Positions 45,640 to 54,410 of a stretch of 64,000 nt of DNA are shown here, piece by piece (within the stretch, counting starts at the first letter, position 1; each line of letters starts with the position of its first letter). The position numbers were made by a program, and so were the translations under genes. The notes under the pieces are model-generated. The model saw only the letters and a program-made list of their open reading frames with translations. It made no database searches and was not told the DNA's origin. Where the stretch lies: NCBI GenBank assembly GCA_039027435.1, contig JBCCKF010000002.1:1-64000 (forward strand), given 5' to 3'. The DNA is from CALBPI01 sp039027435 (GTDB lineage Bacteria > Pseudomonadota > Gammaproteobacteria > Steroidobacterales > Woeseiaceae).

Positions 45640-48600
45640 CTACCAAAGACGCAAGTCCTGAATAGCAGCGGGTAGACGATGACGCCAGAATTGCTTGCTC
45701 GCTGCGGTCGTGAAGGTGGTCACACCCTCCTCTTCGTCCCAGCTCTCACGATCGAGGACAGTAAGCGGCTCAAGACCGGCGGTGGCCAGTTGCTCGTTGA
45801 TCGACTCCAATCCAGCGCCAAGAAGCTCGTCACCAGAAGCCATAGCTTCCTCGAGCTCATCAGACAGCGTCTCGAGGCGTGCGAACTGAGTGGCCGTTGG
45901 GCGACCGTCGTAGCTAGTCACGTTGCCATACAAAGTACCCAAACGCTCACGCAATTGCTCCTCACCCGTGATCATCCCGCCTTTGCTCGAAGACAAGGAA
46001 GTGCGCAAAGACTCCAACGACTCCGAGTAAGTGGTTAGCGCCCCACCGAGCGTCTCGTCGGTCGCTTCTGCATAAGCGTTCGACTGGTCACGAATGGATA
46101 TAAGGTTATCCGAGAGGAAACTCAGGTCATTGATCATTCCGTAGAGATCCAACGCAAGCTGCTGCTGCTGAATCCGGTCATTCTTGGAGTGTGGCGTGCG
46201 TGGATCAGCAACCAATTGCACCGTCGACTCGATTTGTTCCTTACCTTTGGTCAAAACGACCCGATATTCGCCCTCGGGCACACGCGGGCCCATGAAACCC
46301 GGCACGAGATTGGTGGCGGGTGGGAACTTCGGTGCCTTGAAACGCATGGGCCACTCAACGCGGTTCAAACCACGACGCTTACCGCCCGGCAGCGTTGTAA
46401 TCAGCCGATCTTCCGAATCGAACACCTCAATCTTGAGATCCCCGAACAAGTGACGTTTCTTCAGGTAGTAGACAATGGTTGCAGACTGCGGCGGATTGAT
46501 GCCGACAAAACCGTCATTCGCACCAAACACCTGCAGTTGCGTATTCAAAACCATTGGCGCAGGTCGCGTGTCGAGGATAGCGACGTTGGAATCGATCACT
46601 TCCTGAGTGATGCCGCGAAGTGGCGTGATGTCGTCAATCACATAAACACCGCGGCCGTGCGTGCCAATAACAAGATCGTGCTCTGTGGGGTGTACCACCA
46701 AGTCATGAACCGCAACACGCGGCAAGTTTTCGGAGAACCGCGTCCAGTTCAACCCCTGGTCCAGGGTGATGTAAAGCCCCTCTTCCGTACCCAGGAACAA
46801 CAGATCTGCATTGACGGGATCCTGCTTGATCACCCATGCGTAGCCATCGATTCCGTCCGTACTGATCGCTCGCCAGGTGCTGCCGTAGTCTTCCGTCATG
46901 AATACATAGGTGTCCATGTCTCCGCGACGATGACCATCAAAAGTGACGAACGCAGTGGACTTGTCGTGCGGACTCGCCTCGACCCGTGATACCCAGGTGC
47001 CCGCAGGTACGCCATCGATATTCTCAACCACGTTGTTCCAGTCTTTACCGCCATTACGCGTCAGCTGAACATTACCGTCGTCGGTACCCACCCAGATCAC
47101 GCGGTGATCGAGCGGTGACTCGCTGATAGAGTAGATCGTCGTGTAGTTCTCGGCGGTCGAGTTATCAATAGTGATACCGCCCGACTCGGCTTGCCGCTGT
47201 CCCTGCGGATCATCGGTCGTCAAGTCCGGTGAGATCGCCTCCCACGATTCGCCACGGTCACGACTTCGGAACAGGTACTGAGCTCCGTAGTAGATCGTGC
47301 CCGCCTTATTGGGACTCATATGGAATGGCGTATTCCAGTTGAAGCGTAGCCTCTCTTGACCGGGTTCCGGTGCAGGCTGAATTCGTCGGATTTCCGAAGT
47401 TTCGGTGTCGACACGCTTGAGTTGGCCGCCCTGATACTCAGAGTAGAGAAAACGCTCATTGCTGGGATCGGGAAATGTCCAGAAACCGTCGCCAAAGCCC
47501 ACATTCTCCCAGTGGCGGTTCTGCACACCGCCCGGTGCTTGTGAGGGCCCTTTCCATGAGCCGTTGTCTTGCAGACCGCCATAGATGTTGTAGGGCCAGT
47601 CAGAGTCCACCGCGACATGGTAGAACTGGCTGACCGGCAGGTTCGCGATGTGACGCCAGTGGAATCCTTTGTCTTCGGAGATATACACGCCGCCGTCTGT
47701 GCCAAGAACCACCTGTTGTGGATTGGACGGGTTCACCCAAAGCGCGTGATGGTCAGGGTGAATAGAGACGCTGAAGCCTGCGCCAAACATCGCTGAAAAC
47801 GTATCGCCACCGTCTGTGCTGACCGTGAGGCTAAAGCCCGGCTTGTAAACGCGATCCTTATCGGAAGGATCAACAACGAGCTCACCGAAATAGAATGGAC
47901 GCATCTGGACGTTGGTTGAATCGTCCATCTCGCTCCAGGTGTCACCGCCATCATCGGATCGGAACAAGGCGGTGTTCTCGCTTTCGATCGTAGCGAACAC
48001 ACGGTTAGGTTCAGACGGGGCCACCGTCACAGCAATACGACCTTTTTCTGTCTCGGGCAGTCCCTCCGTCAGTAACTCCCAAGTGTCGCCGCCATCGGTG
48101 CTTCTATAGAGGCCTGAAGTCTCGCCGCCAGACTCAAAAAAGTCCGGATAGCGCCGGACTTGCCAGAAGCCCGCATAGAGCGTGCCGCCGTCCGGCGTCA
48201 TCGCAAGGTCAGAGCAACTCGTGGCGTCATCGACCTTGAGTATGTTGTCCCAGGTTGCACCGCCGTCCTGCGAACGGAACACGCCGCGATCACCGCCGGG
48301 CGCCCACAGGTGACCAAGTGCACAGACGAAAGCCGTGTCGCTATCGTCCGGATGAACCAGCAATTCAGCGATATGGTCGCTATCCTCAAGTCCGAGGTGT
48401 TGCCAATTCTTGCCACCATCGGTTGAGCGATATACACCGTCGCCGGGCGACACTGTGTTTCTTACCCAACTCTCACCGGTGCCGACCCACACAGTTTCCG
48501 AGTTACTCGGATCGACTCGAACTGCGCCGATAGACTGCATGTGCTCATCGAACACTGGCTTATAAACGATCCCGCCGTCATCCGACTTCCAGACACCGCC

Positions 48601-48798
48601 GCTGGCCGCGCCGATGTACAACGTCGTTGCGCCATCCTCTCGGGTGACACCGTCGATAGCGGAAATACGACCGCTCATAACCGCAGGGCCAATACTTCGG
48701 GCTGTCAGACCGCCAAACGTTGATGAATCAATTTCAATTGCGGCTTGCGCGCCTGCGGTAAGCAGCAGGGCTGCTAGGCCCGTCTTCACTCGGATCAT
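45640..48798 (-). CDS. giant secreted BNR/sortilin-type beta-propeller protein
   Basis: A 1052-aa precursor. The ATG at 48798 opens a signal (KTGLAALLLTAGAQA-AI); the longer TTG start is unlikely. Many BNR/Asp-box repeats occur across ~40-680, for example SDDGGIVYKPVF, STDGGKNWQHLG, SQDGGATWDNI, STDGGDTWELL, SDDGGDTWSEM, NGGKDWNNV, YGSTWRAI and DQGLNWTRF, giving two or more 7-10-bladed propellers like VPS10/sortilin-type secreted proteins. A beta-sandwich region follows (~720-820) and the C-terminus is helical. Many relatives are annotated as glycosyl hydrolase, without proof of activity. It is encoded downstream of the LolA-like gene. Confidence 0.88.
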   Translation of the reverse strand: MIRVKTGLAALLLTAGAQAAIEIDSSTFGGLTARSIGPAVMSGRISAIDGVTREDGATTLYIGAASGGVWKSDDGGIVYKPVFDEHMQSIGAVRVDPSNSETVWVGTGESWVRNTVSPGDGVYRSTDGGKNWQHLGLEDSDHIAELLVHPDDSDTAFVCALGHLWAPGGDRGVFRSQDGGATWDNILKVDDATSCSDLAMTPDGGTLYAGFWQVRRYPDFFESGGETSGLYRSTDGGDTWELLTEGLPETEKGRIAVTVAPSEPNRVFATIESENTALFRSDDGGDTWSEMDDSTNVQMRPFYFGELVVDPSDKDRVYKPGFSLTVSTDGGDTFSAMFGAGFSVSIHPDHHALWVNPSNPQQVVLGTDGGVYISEDKGFHWRHIANLPVSQFYHVAVDSDWPYNIYGGLQDNGSWKGPSQAPGGVQNRHWENVGFGDGFWTFPDPSNERFLYSEYQGGQLKRVDTETSEIRRIQPAPEPGQERLRFNWNTPFHMSPNKAGTIYYGAQYLFRSRDRGESWEAISPDLTTDDPQGQRQAESGGITIDNSTAENYTTIYSISESPLDHRVIWVGTDDGNVQLTRNGGKDWNNVVENIDGVPAGTWVSRVEASPHDKSTAFVTFDGHRRGDMDTYVFMTEDYGSTWRAISTDGIDGYAWVIKQDPVNADLLFLGTEEGLYITLDQGLNWTRFSENLPRVAVHDLVVHPTEHDLVIGTHGRGVYVIDDITPLRGITQEVIDSNVAILDTRPAPMVLNTQLQVFGANDGFVGINPPQSATIVYYLKKRHLFGDLKIEVFDSEDRLITTLPGGKRRGLNRVEWPMRFKAPKFPPATNLVPGFMGPRVPEGEYRVVLTKGKEQIESTVQLVADPRTPHSKNDRIQQQQLALDLYGMINDLSFLSDNLISIRDQSNAYAEATDETLGGALTTYSESLESLRTSLSSSKGGMITGEEQLRERLGTLYGNVTSYDGRPTATQFARLETLSDELEEAMASGDELLGAGLESINEQLATAGLEPLTVLDRESWDEEEGVTTFTTAASKQFWRHRLPAAIQDLRLW

Positions 48799-48851
48799 GG
48801 TGAGTCTCCCCAAAAAAACTCGTTGGCGCGTCGCGGAAGTGCGCCGGAACC

Positions 48852-48876
48852 GGCTCTGCCCATCAAGGGCAGAGCC
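48852..48876. other. perfect 10-bp hairpin downstream of the LolA-like gene
   Basis: GGCTCTGCCC, loop of five, GGGCAGAGCC, beginning 10 bases after the LolA-like stop on the minus strand. No T-run follows directly. It could be a terminator of the Rho-assisted kind or an attenuator limiting the downstream BNR gene. Confidence 0.6.
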
Positions 48877-48885
48877 ATGTGACGA

Positions 48886-49641
48886 TTAGTTAGCTTCTTC
48901 CGGCATCTCTTCGGTCACCGGCATCGCGAAACGCGCCTCGGTGATGTCGTCGACATTGAGTTCGACGCTCTCGACACTCAAAGCCTGTTGCATTGCGCCG
49001 GGACCATCGCCGATCGTGCCGATCATGGAGTGCGCCATGACGATATCGCCGACCTCTTTGTAGTCACCGATGGACTGTGACATCGCCATCTTATTCCCTT
49101 GAATGTCCTGAACCCCTTTCGTCAGGAAGGTCAGGCAATATTCAGTATCGAGGTAGTAGGTGGTCTCATCTTCCGAGTCCGCACGAACCACTTTGATCAC
49201 ATGGGCCTCGGTTCCTTCAACGTCTTCGACACCGAGCAGCTCTACGCTATGCCCCTTCTCTTGCCAGTCAACGAAGGGCCCTTCCCACTCAGCCATTTCC
49301 TGAATCGACTTCAGTTCATCCTCGACCATGGCCTCTGGCGTGGTCTTGCCCATAAACGGCATGATGGCCCAACCGGTCTCGCCGTCGTAAGCCTGCACCG
49401 CGGTCATACCCTGGATCTCAAACTCCATGCGTACGCTGTTGGGTTTCTGGAACTCCATTGTGAAGGGTGCCTGCATTGGCCCCATGGTCATGGTGCCGGT
49501 CACGCGGGCCGATTCCACCGCCTTGATGTTCTCAAGACCACCCATCGTCTCAAAGTTGCAAGTTAGAACGTCTTCAAGACTTGCGGCCGAAGCAGCGCCG
49601 GTCAAAACCATAGCCACAGAAGCAATCAAAGCACGTTTCAT
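48886..49641 (-). CDS. secreted LolA-like protein
   Basis: A 251-aa precursor with a signal (IASVAMVLTGAASA-AS). The mature part reads as a half-barrel: SARVTGTMTMGPMQAPFTMEFQKPNSVRMEFEIQGMTAVQAYDGETGWAIMPF, a strand pattern seen in outer-membrane lipoprotein-sorting (LolA/LolB-fold) proteins. It is acidic and Met-rich (MTMGPM, MTAVQ, MAMSQ). Function is probably lipid or hydrophobic ligand binding in the periplasm. It lies upstream of the giant BNR protein on the same strand; the A/T-rich region 49747-49780 may hold its promoter. Confidence 0.75.
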   Translation of the reverse strand: MKRALIASVAMVLTGAASAASLEDVLTCNFETMGGLENIKAVESARVTGTMTMGPMQAPFTMEFQKPNSVRMEFEIQGMTAVQAYDGETGWAIMPFMGKTTPEAMVEDELKSIQEMAEWEGPFVDWQEKGHSVELLGVEDVEGTEAHVIKVVRADSEDETTYYLDTEYCLTFLTKGVQDIQGNKMAMSQSIGDYKEVGDIVMAHSMIGTIGDGPGAMQQALSVESVELNVDDITEARFAMPVTEEMPEEAN

Positions 49642-49883
49642 AAGAAATCCCCTGTAAAAAGTCGTGGCCGGAGTCTATCCAAAACCTCCATATGGGCAAA
49701 CTTGCCCCCAAAACTACAGAGCGTTCGCTGTTATCGCATCAGCATTTTTTCTATATTATTCAATTACTTATAAATACCACATCGCGCCGAACATGGTTCT
49801 GTTAATTCTTGCAGGTCGAACCCTGTTTCGAGCGAAGTATGCGCGAATATACGCGAGGCACCGTATGCGCTACCCGACCTTTT
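49642..49883. other. intergenic region with A/T-rich promoter-like stretch
   Basis: 242 bases between two minus-strand genes. The only notable sequences are an A/T-rich tract at 49747-49780, unusual in this G/C-balanced window, and a short inverted repeat GGGCA / TGCCC at 49694-49707. No ORF with a plausible start or ribosome-binding site is seen. The tract may hold the promoter of the LolA-like gene. Confidence 0.35.
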
Positions 49884-51425
49884 TCAGGGATCTGCAATAT
49901 CTGTTAGACGTTTTTCGACACCGACGCGCAGGTCTTTCTCGCCCTCAAACGCATTCAGCAAAGCGTCCGCGAATGTACCTTCTGCCCAGGCGGTATTTTC
50001 GGCAGAAAGGAACTGGATGTAGCGGTCACCACCCTGCGCAAGAATCTCCAAGGTGCCAACGCGATATAGAGCCTCGTCGTCAAGCGGCTTGTTGTCGACG
50101 AGTACCTCGAGAACACGGTCGCCCGCCGGGCGTGAACTATCGTAGCGAACCGACAGTCCAGACACCTGCAGCATACCGCGCTCTAGAGTCAGGCCTTGCT
50201 CAAGAACTGCCCTCAAGACTGAACCGCGCAGCGTCACGATTGCGATCTTGTCCTCGAACGGAAACGCATCCAGAAGATCAACACGTGTCACCACACCGTC
50301 GCCGATGTCTTTGCGCAACGCACCGGACGGCATCAGCCCGATATCCGCTTCGGCGGCGTCACGCACAATGTCAGCAAATAGACTGCCCATCGACGACTCC
50401 GCGTTGTAGCGCCGCGTGATGCCTGTTTCGAGGGTCCCCACAGGTTCGTATAGGTCAGCATGCAACTCCCGATAGGCTTCCAGTCGCGCCGCAATCTCCG
50501 GATCGGCCGCGAGCTCGTCTGCGTTTACAGTAATCAATCGGCCGCCCTCGAAGTCGACCGCTTTGTCGCTGACCGTAAACTCGGCGACCCCAAGATGCTG
50601 ACCCTGTCCGTAGGTCTGCATTACGGCAGTGCCGGTTAACGGCTGTATGAGCGCCTCACGAGTGCCTGCATCGGTATGACCGCCGAGAATTAAGTCGATA
50701 CCGACCACTGAACCGGCAAGCTCGAGATTCGCTTCATTCCCCCGTTGCACCGAAGCGTCTGCTTCATCATCCGTTTGCATGGGCGCCGTCTCACCCTGAT
50801 GGGTCAGTACGACGATCAGATCGCATTCGGGCCGCAGTTTTCGCACGAGCGCGGGTACCACTTCGACCGGCGGTAGTACGGTGAGCCCGGCGATGTTGGA
50901 GGGAATCAACGCGGTCGCGGCATCCTGACCCATGACGCCGATCACGCCAACCCGAATACCCGCGCGCTCAAGAATCACCCAGGGTTGCGCAAACGGGTGG
51001 TTGGTATCCTTATAAAACAGGTTTGCGCCGAGCACAGGAAACGCCACACGATTTTTTTGCTCAGCCAGAGTCTGCCAGCCGTACTCGAACTCATGATTAC
51101 CTATAGCGATCGCGTCGTATCCCATCAACGCCATCAGATCGAAAGACACCGTGCCCTGCGTCCGCTTCGCGAGGGTGCCGGTGAAGATGTCACCGGCATC
51201 AAACAAGAAAAAAACCTGCGATTCCGAACGCAGTCGGCGAATCAGCGTAGCGAGCTGAGCGATCCCGCCGATTTGCTCGATGTCATCACGCCAAAAAGCA
51301 TCGACTGGATCATAGGCACTTTCAATGTCGTTGGTAAATGCAATGACCACTTGCTTCCCGTCAGCCGAGGCTCCACCGACAAGCAATGAAAAAACAAGAA
51401 AGAAAACACCAATTCTTAGGAACAC
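49884..51425 (-). CDS. 5'-nucleotidase/2',3'-cyclic phosphodiesterase family protein, exported
   Basis: A 513-aa precursor. GTG at 51425, preceded by AGG at eight bases, opens a signal (VFFLVFSLLVGGASA-DG). The N-terminal metallophosphoesterase has DAGDIFTG, AIGNHEFEYG, VLTHQGE and LILGGHTDAG, while the first motif reads FTNDIESA, so the usual metal His of TNDxH is Glu. The C-terminal 5'-nucleotidase domain spans ~320-500 (ESSMGSLFADIVRDAAEADIGLMPSGALRKDI; TLEILAQGGDRY). It would act on nucleotides in the periplasm. Divergent from the PP-loop ATPase gene. Confidence 0.9.
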   Translation of the reverse strand: MFLRIGVFFLVFSLLVGGASADGKQVVIAFTNDIESAYDPVDAFWRDDIEQIGGIAQLATLIRRLRSESQVFFLFDAGDIFTGTLAKRTQGTVSFDLMALMGYDAIAIGNHEFEYGWQTLAEQKNRVAFPVLGANLFYKDTNHPFAQPWVILERAGIRVGVIGVMGQDAATALIPSNIAGLTVLPPVEVVPALVRKLRPECDLIVVLTHQGETAPMQTDDEADASVQRGNEANLELAGSVVGIDLILGGHTDAGTREALIQPLTGTAVMQTYGQGQHLGVAEFTVSDKAVDFEGGRLITVNADELAADPEIAARLEAYRELHADLYEPVGTLETGITRRYNAESSMGSLFADIVRDAAEADIGLMPSGALRKDIGDGVVTRVDLLDAFPFEDKIAIVTLRGSVLRAVLEQGLTLERGMLQVSGLSVRYDSSRPAGDRVLEVLVDNKPLDDEALYRVGTLEILAQGGDRYIQFLSAENTAWAEGTFADALLNAFEGEKDLRVGVEKRLTDIADP

Positions 51426-51470
51426 GGATTTACCTGCTTATGGTTTCCCAAATGAGTGTACGGTATCGCA

Positions 51471-52145
51471 ATGAATAAGACTTGGCTTTGGTGGAGCAGC
51501 GGCAAAGACAGTGCCTGGTCGTTGCATTCACTCAGGTCCGATCCCGAATTCGAAGTGACTGCACTTGTGACGACCATCAATGCGGTCGCCGACCGTGTCG
51601 CCATGCATGCAGTAAGACGGACGCTCCTGGAAGCCCAAGGCACCGCGCTGAACCTGCCGATTCGTATCGTCGATCTGCCGTGGCCGTGCCCGAACGGCGC
51701 CTACGAGTTGGCTGTCGAGCGTGTCGTGGCTGAAGCGATCGAGCAAGGCGTCACGCATATGGCGTTCGGGGACCTGTTCCTTACTGATATTCGTCGATAT
51801 CGGGAATCGTTATTGGCAGGCTCCGCCATCAAACCAGTCTTCCCGCTGTGGCGGAGACCTACGTACGAACTCGCTCGAAAAATGCTCGATGGTGGGATCG
51901 AGGCATACCTTACCTGTATTGATCCCAAGGTGCTCTCGCCGACTTTCGTGGGGCGTCGCTACGATCAAGCACTGCTGGACGACCTGCCACAAGACGTTGA
52001 TCACTGTGGCGAGAATGGAGAATTCCACACCTTTGTTACTGACGGACCGGGGTTTAGCCAGTCCATACCGGTCCGTGTGGGAGAGAAGCTCGAGCGCGAG
52101 GGTTTCTGGTATGCGGATCTCCTACCCGAGCGCAACGGGACGTGA
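51471..52145 (+). CDS. PP-loop ATPase (DUF71/Dph6-like adenine nucleotide alpha hydrolase)
   Basis: A 224-aa cytoplasmic protein. The ATG at 51471 is preferred to a GTG 15 bases upstream. The PP-loop SSGKDSAWSLHSL is at residues 9-21, AFGDLFLTDIRRYRE near 100 and CGENGEFHTFVTDGP near 180, the standard DUF71/diphthine-ammonia-ligase-like layout. In eukaryotes Dph6 amidates diphthine; bacterial homologues lack that substrate, so the role is unknown. The end overlaps the convergent sulfurtransferase gene by 24 bases. Confidence 0.88.
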   Translation: MNKTWLWWSSGKDSAWSLHSLRSDPEFEVTALVTTINAVADRVAMHAVRRTLLEAQGTALNLPIRIVDLPWPCPNGAYELAVERVVAEAIEQGVTHMAFGDLFLTDIRRYRESLLAGSAIKPVFPLWRRPTYELARKMLDGGIEAYLTCIDPKVLSPTFVGRRYDQALLDDLPQDVDHCGENGEFHTFVTDGPGFSQSIPVRVGEKLEREGFWYADLLPERNGT

Positions 52146-52961
52146 CGGATCCGTAATCCACTCGCTCCACGAACCGGCATAGAGCCGGCCTGCCTCCAGC
52201 CCGGCGACTTCACGAGCTAACAGATGGTGACAAGCGGTCACCCCGGAGCCGCACATCATGACCATCTCACCGGTGAGTTCAGTCGCCTCCCACTCTTGCC
52301 GGAGCGCTGCCGCACGCTTGAAGTGACCAGACTCAGTTAGATTCTCCGTGAACGGGCGGTTGAAAGCGCCGGGCACATGGCCTGCCACCCGATCGATTGG
52401 CTCTGATGCGCCCGAAAACCGGTCGGCGCCACGGGCGTCGATCAAGTGAAAGCGCTTGCGCTCGATGTTTTCTTCGATCGTAGTCGCCTGCACAACCCAG
52501 TCATTGTTCACGTCTGCCGGATAATGGCTGACCGATTCTACTGCTCGCACCTCCTGGGTGAGTTCGTACCCCTCGGCGACCCAAGCCGCAAGCCCGCCAT
52601 CCAGAACGGCGACGTCTTTGTGCCCTAACCATCTCAGAACGAACCAGGCTCTGGCAGCGAACGCACTGTTCACGGCGTCGTACACGACAACAGAGGTCTG
52701 CCGTGTCACCCCAAGTCGGCCCAACGTTGCCGAAATGGCATCGATGGCAGGTAGTGGGTGCCTGCCACTGGTCTCATCGATCGGTGCCGAGAGATCGTCT
52801 TCCAGATCAATATACAGGGCGCTTGGGATATGCCCTGCCGCGTAGGCCGATCGGCCCGCATTCGGATTCGAAAGCTCAAAGCGACAGTCCAATACGATGA
52901 GCGAAGAGTCTGTCAATCGTGTGTACAACTGTGCCGCAGTAATCAACATCGTTTTGCTCAC
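52122..52961 (-). CDS. rhodanese-type sulfurtransferase (thiosulfate/3-mercaptopyruvate)
   Basis: A 279-aa cytoplasmic enzyme with two rhodanese domains (~5-120 inactive, ~150-275 active). The active-site loop is CGSGVTACHH near residue 235, a form typical of 3-mercaptopyruvate sulfurtransferases, which move sulfur from mercaptopyruvate or thiosulfate to an acceptor. The start is either GTG at 52961 or ATG at 52949; neither has a strong ribosome-binding site. Domain linker and N-terminal LIVLDCRFEL are normal for the family. Confidence 0.9.
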   Translation of the reverse strand: MSKTMLITAAQLYTRLTDSSLIVLDCRFELSNPNAGRSAYAAGHIPSALYIDLEDDLSAPIDETSGRHPLPAIDAISATLGRLGVTRQTSVVVYDAVNSAFAARAWFVLRWLGHKDVAVLDGGLAAWVAEGYELTQEVRAVESVSHYPADVNNDWVVQATTIEENIERKRFHLIDARGADRFSGASEPIDRVAGHVPGAFNRPFTENLTESGHFKRAAALRQEWEATELTGEMVMMCGSGVTACHHLLAREVAGLEAGRLYAGSWSEWITDPSRPVALG

Positions 52962-53109
52962 TTACAAGAAATCGGTTCGCGACCGCCTAAGGTAGATCAC
53001 CTTAGCGGATACCAGCGCTGATGACACAGAGCTGGACCGCGCCAGCGATGCGGCGATTCGCGATCCCGGGTAGTCTAGCGATTGACACAAACGCTTAGGG
53101 TAAGAATCC

Positions 53110-54357
53110 ATGTCCATGGATCAAATCATCGAGTTTCTGAAACGATGGTCGGATGAGTCACCGCTGATGGCTGCAGGACTTGGTCTCTTGCTGCTCGCGA
53201 TCCTCGCGATCATTGTGCACAGGATTACGCGCATACTCCTTGTACAGGGGATGAAGCGACTGGCCGCCCAAACCAAGAGCCATTGGGACGACGAACTGGT
53301 CGGCCACGGAATCTTCCGCAATCTCTCCCACGTTATCCCCGCGTTCATCATCTACGCATCTGTCGACTGGTTCGACCGAGTCCCGGTGGAGATCCTGACC
53401 ATCATCGAGAGAGTCAGCGTGGGATACGGCATTCTCTTCGTTGTGCTTGCCATAGGGGCGTTACTGAATGCGCTTTCGGCGCTGTACCAAAAGCGTCCTG
53501 CCGCAAAGGAGCGCCCGCTCAAAGGCTTCTTCCAGATCGCAAAAATCGTCATCTACTGCGTTGGTGCGGTACTCGTTATCGCAGCCGTTTTCGATCGATC
53601 ACCACTTCTGCTGTTCAGCGGTCTAGGCGCACTTACGGCGGTATTGATCTTGGTGTTCAAGGACACGCTTATGTCATTGGTCGCGAGTGTACAAATCGCA
53701 AGCACTGGCATTTTGAGAATCGGCGACTGGGTAGAAATGCCTCAGTATGGTGCTGATGGCGACGTCATTGATATTGCCTTGCATACGGTGAGTGTCCAGA
53801 ACTGGGACAAGACCGTAACTACGATTCCAACACACCGATTCATTTCGGATTCCTTCCGGAACTGGCGCTTCATGTCCCTGTCGGGCGGCAGACGCATAAA
53901 GCGAGCACTCAATATTGACCTTGGCACCGTTCGATTCCTGAGCCCAACCGAGGTCGATCGGTTCCGTGAATTTGCATTGCTCCGCGACTACATCGACGAA
54001 AAGCGCGAATCACTTCGTGCGGCAAATGCGGACATTGTCGACGACGGCAACGTCAACGCGCGACGACTGACCAATCTCGGCACCTTTCGGGCATACATGG
54101 TGGCTTACCTACGCAGCCATCCCGGCATCAACAAGGCGATGACACAAATTGTCCGCCAATTGGACCCTTCGCCTCATGGTATTCCGCTCGAGCTCTACGC
54201 GTTCACGGGTAGCACTGAGTGGGTGGAGCATGAGCGCGTCAAAAGCGATGTCTTCGATCATCTGATCGCCATCGCTCGACACTTTGATCTAAAGGTATTT
54301 CAATCACCCACCGGCAACGACATTACCGGCCTGGGCGAGAACCTGCCGAAATCGTAG
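53110..54357 (+). CDS. mechanosensitive ion channel protein (MscS/YbdG-like)
   Basis: A 415-aa inner-membrane channel-like protein. About five hydrophobic segments lie in the first ~200 residues, ending in a TM3-like pore helix (LLLFSGLGALTAVLILVFKDTLMSLVASVQI). The MscS beta domain follows (LRIGDWVEMPQYGADGDVIDIALHTVSVQNWDKTVTTIPTHRFI). The C-terminus has the extended alpha/beta part, with NDITGLGE near the end as in YbdG-type proteins. Length (415 aa) matches that subfamily. It would open under membrane tension to release solutes. Confidence 0.9.
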   Translation: MSMDQIIEFLKRWSDESPLMAAGLGLLLLAILAIIVHRITRILLVQGMKRLAAQTKSHWDDELVGHGIFRNLSHVIPAFIIYASVDWFDRVPVEILTIIERVSVGYGILFVVLAIGALLNALSALYQKRPAAKERPLKGFFQIAKIVIYCVGAVLVIAAVFDRSPLLLFSGLGALTAVLILVFKDTLMSLVASVQIASTGILRIGDWVEMPQYGADGDVIDIALHTVSVQNWDKTVTTIPTHRFISDSFRNWRFMSLSGGRRIKRALNIDLGTVRFLSPTEVDRFREFALLRDYIDEKRESLRAANADIVDDGNVNARRLTNLGTFRAYMVAYLRSHPGINKAMTQIVRQLDPSPHGIPLELYAFTGSTEWVEHERVKSDVFDHLIAIARHFDLKVFQSPTGNDITGLGENLPKS

Positions 54358-54410
54358 CGCAGCAGAACTACAGGTCGACCGAGCTTCCGTCACTTCACAA
54401 GCAATTGACC

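Noticed and set aside
46189..46989. 266-codon plus-strand frame inside the BNR-repeat gene
   Set aside because: Antisense shadow of a clear gene, without a recognisable domain or start signal.
49808..49860. tRNA-like T-arm (AGGTCGAACCCTG) after an A/T-rich stretch
   Set aside because: The T-loop is one base short of the usual seven and no acceptor stem, D-arm or anticodon arm can be placed around it.
49664..50419. 251-codon plus-strand frame overlapping the 5'-nucleotidase gene end
   Set aside because: Only the first ~70 codons lie in intergenic DNA; the rest is antisense to conserved coding sequence and Arg/Pro/Ser rich. No ribosome-binding site and no domain.
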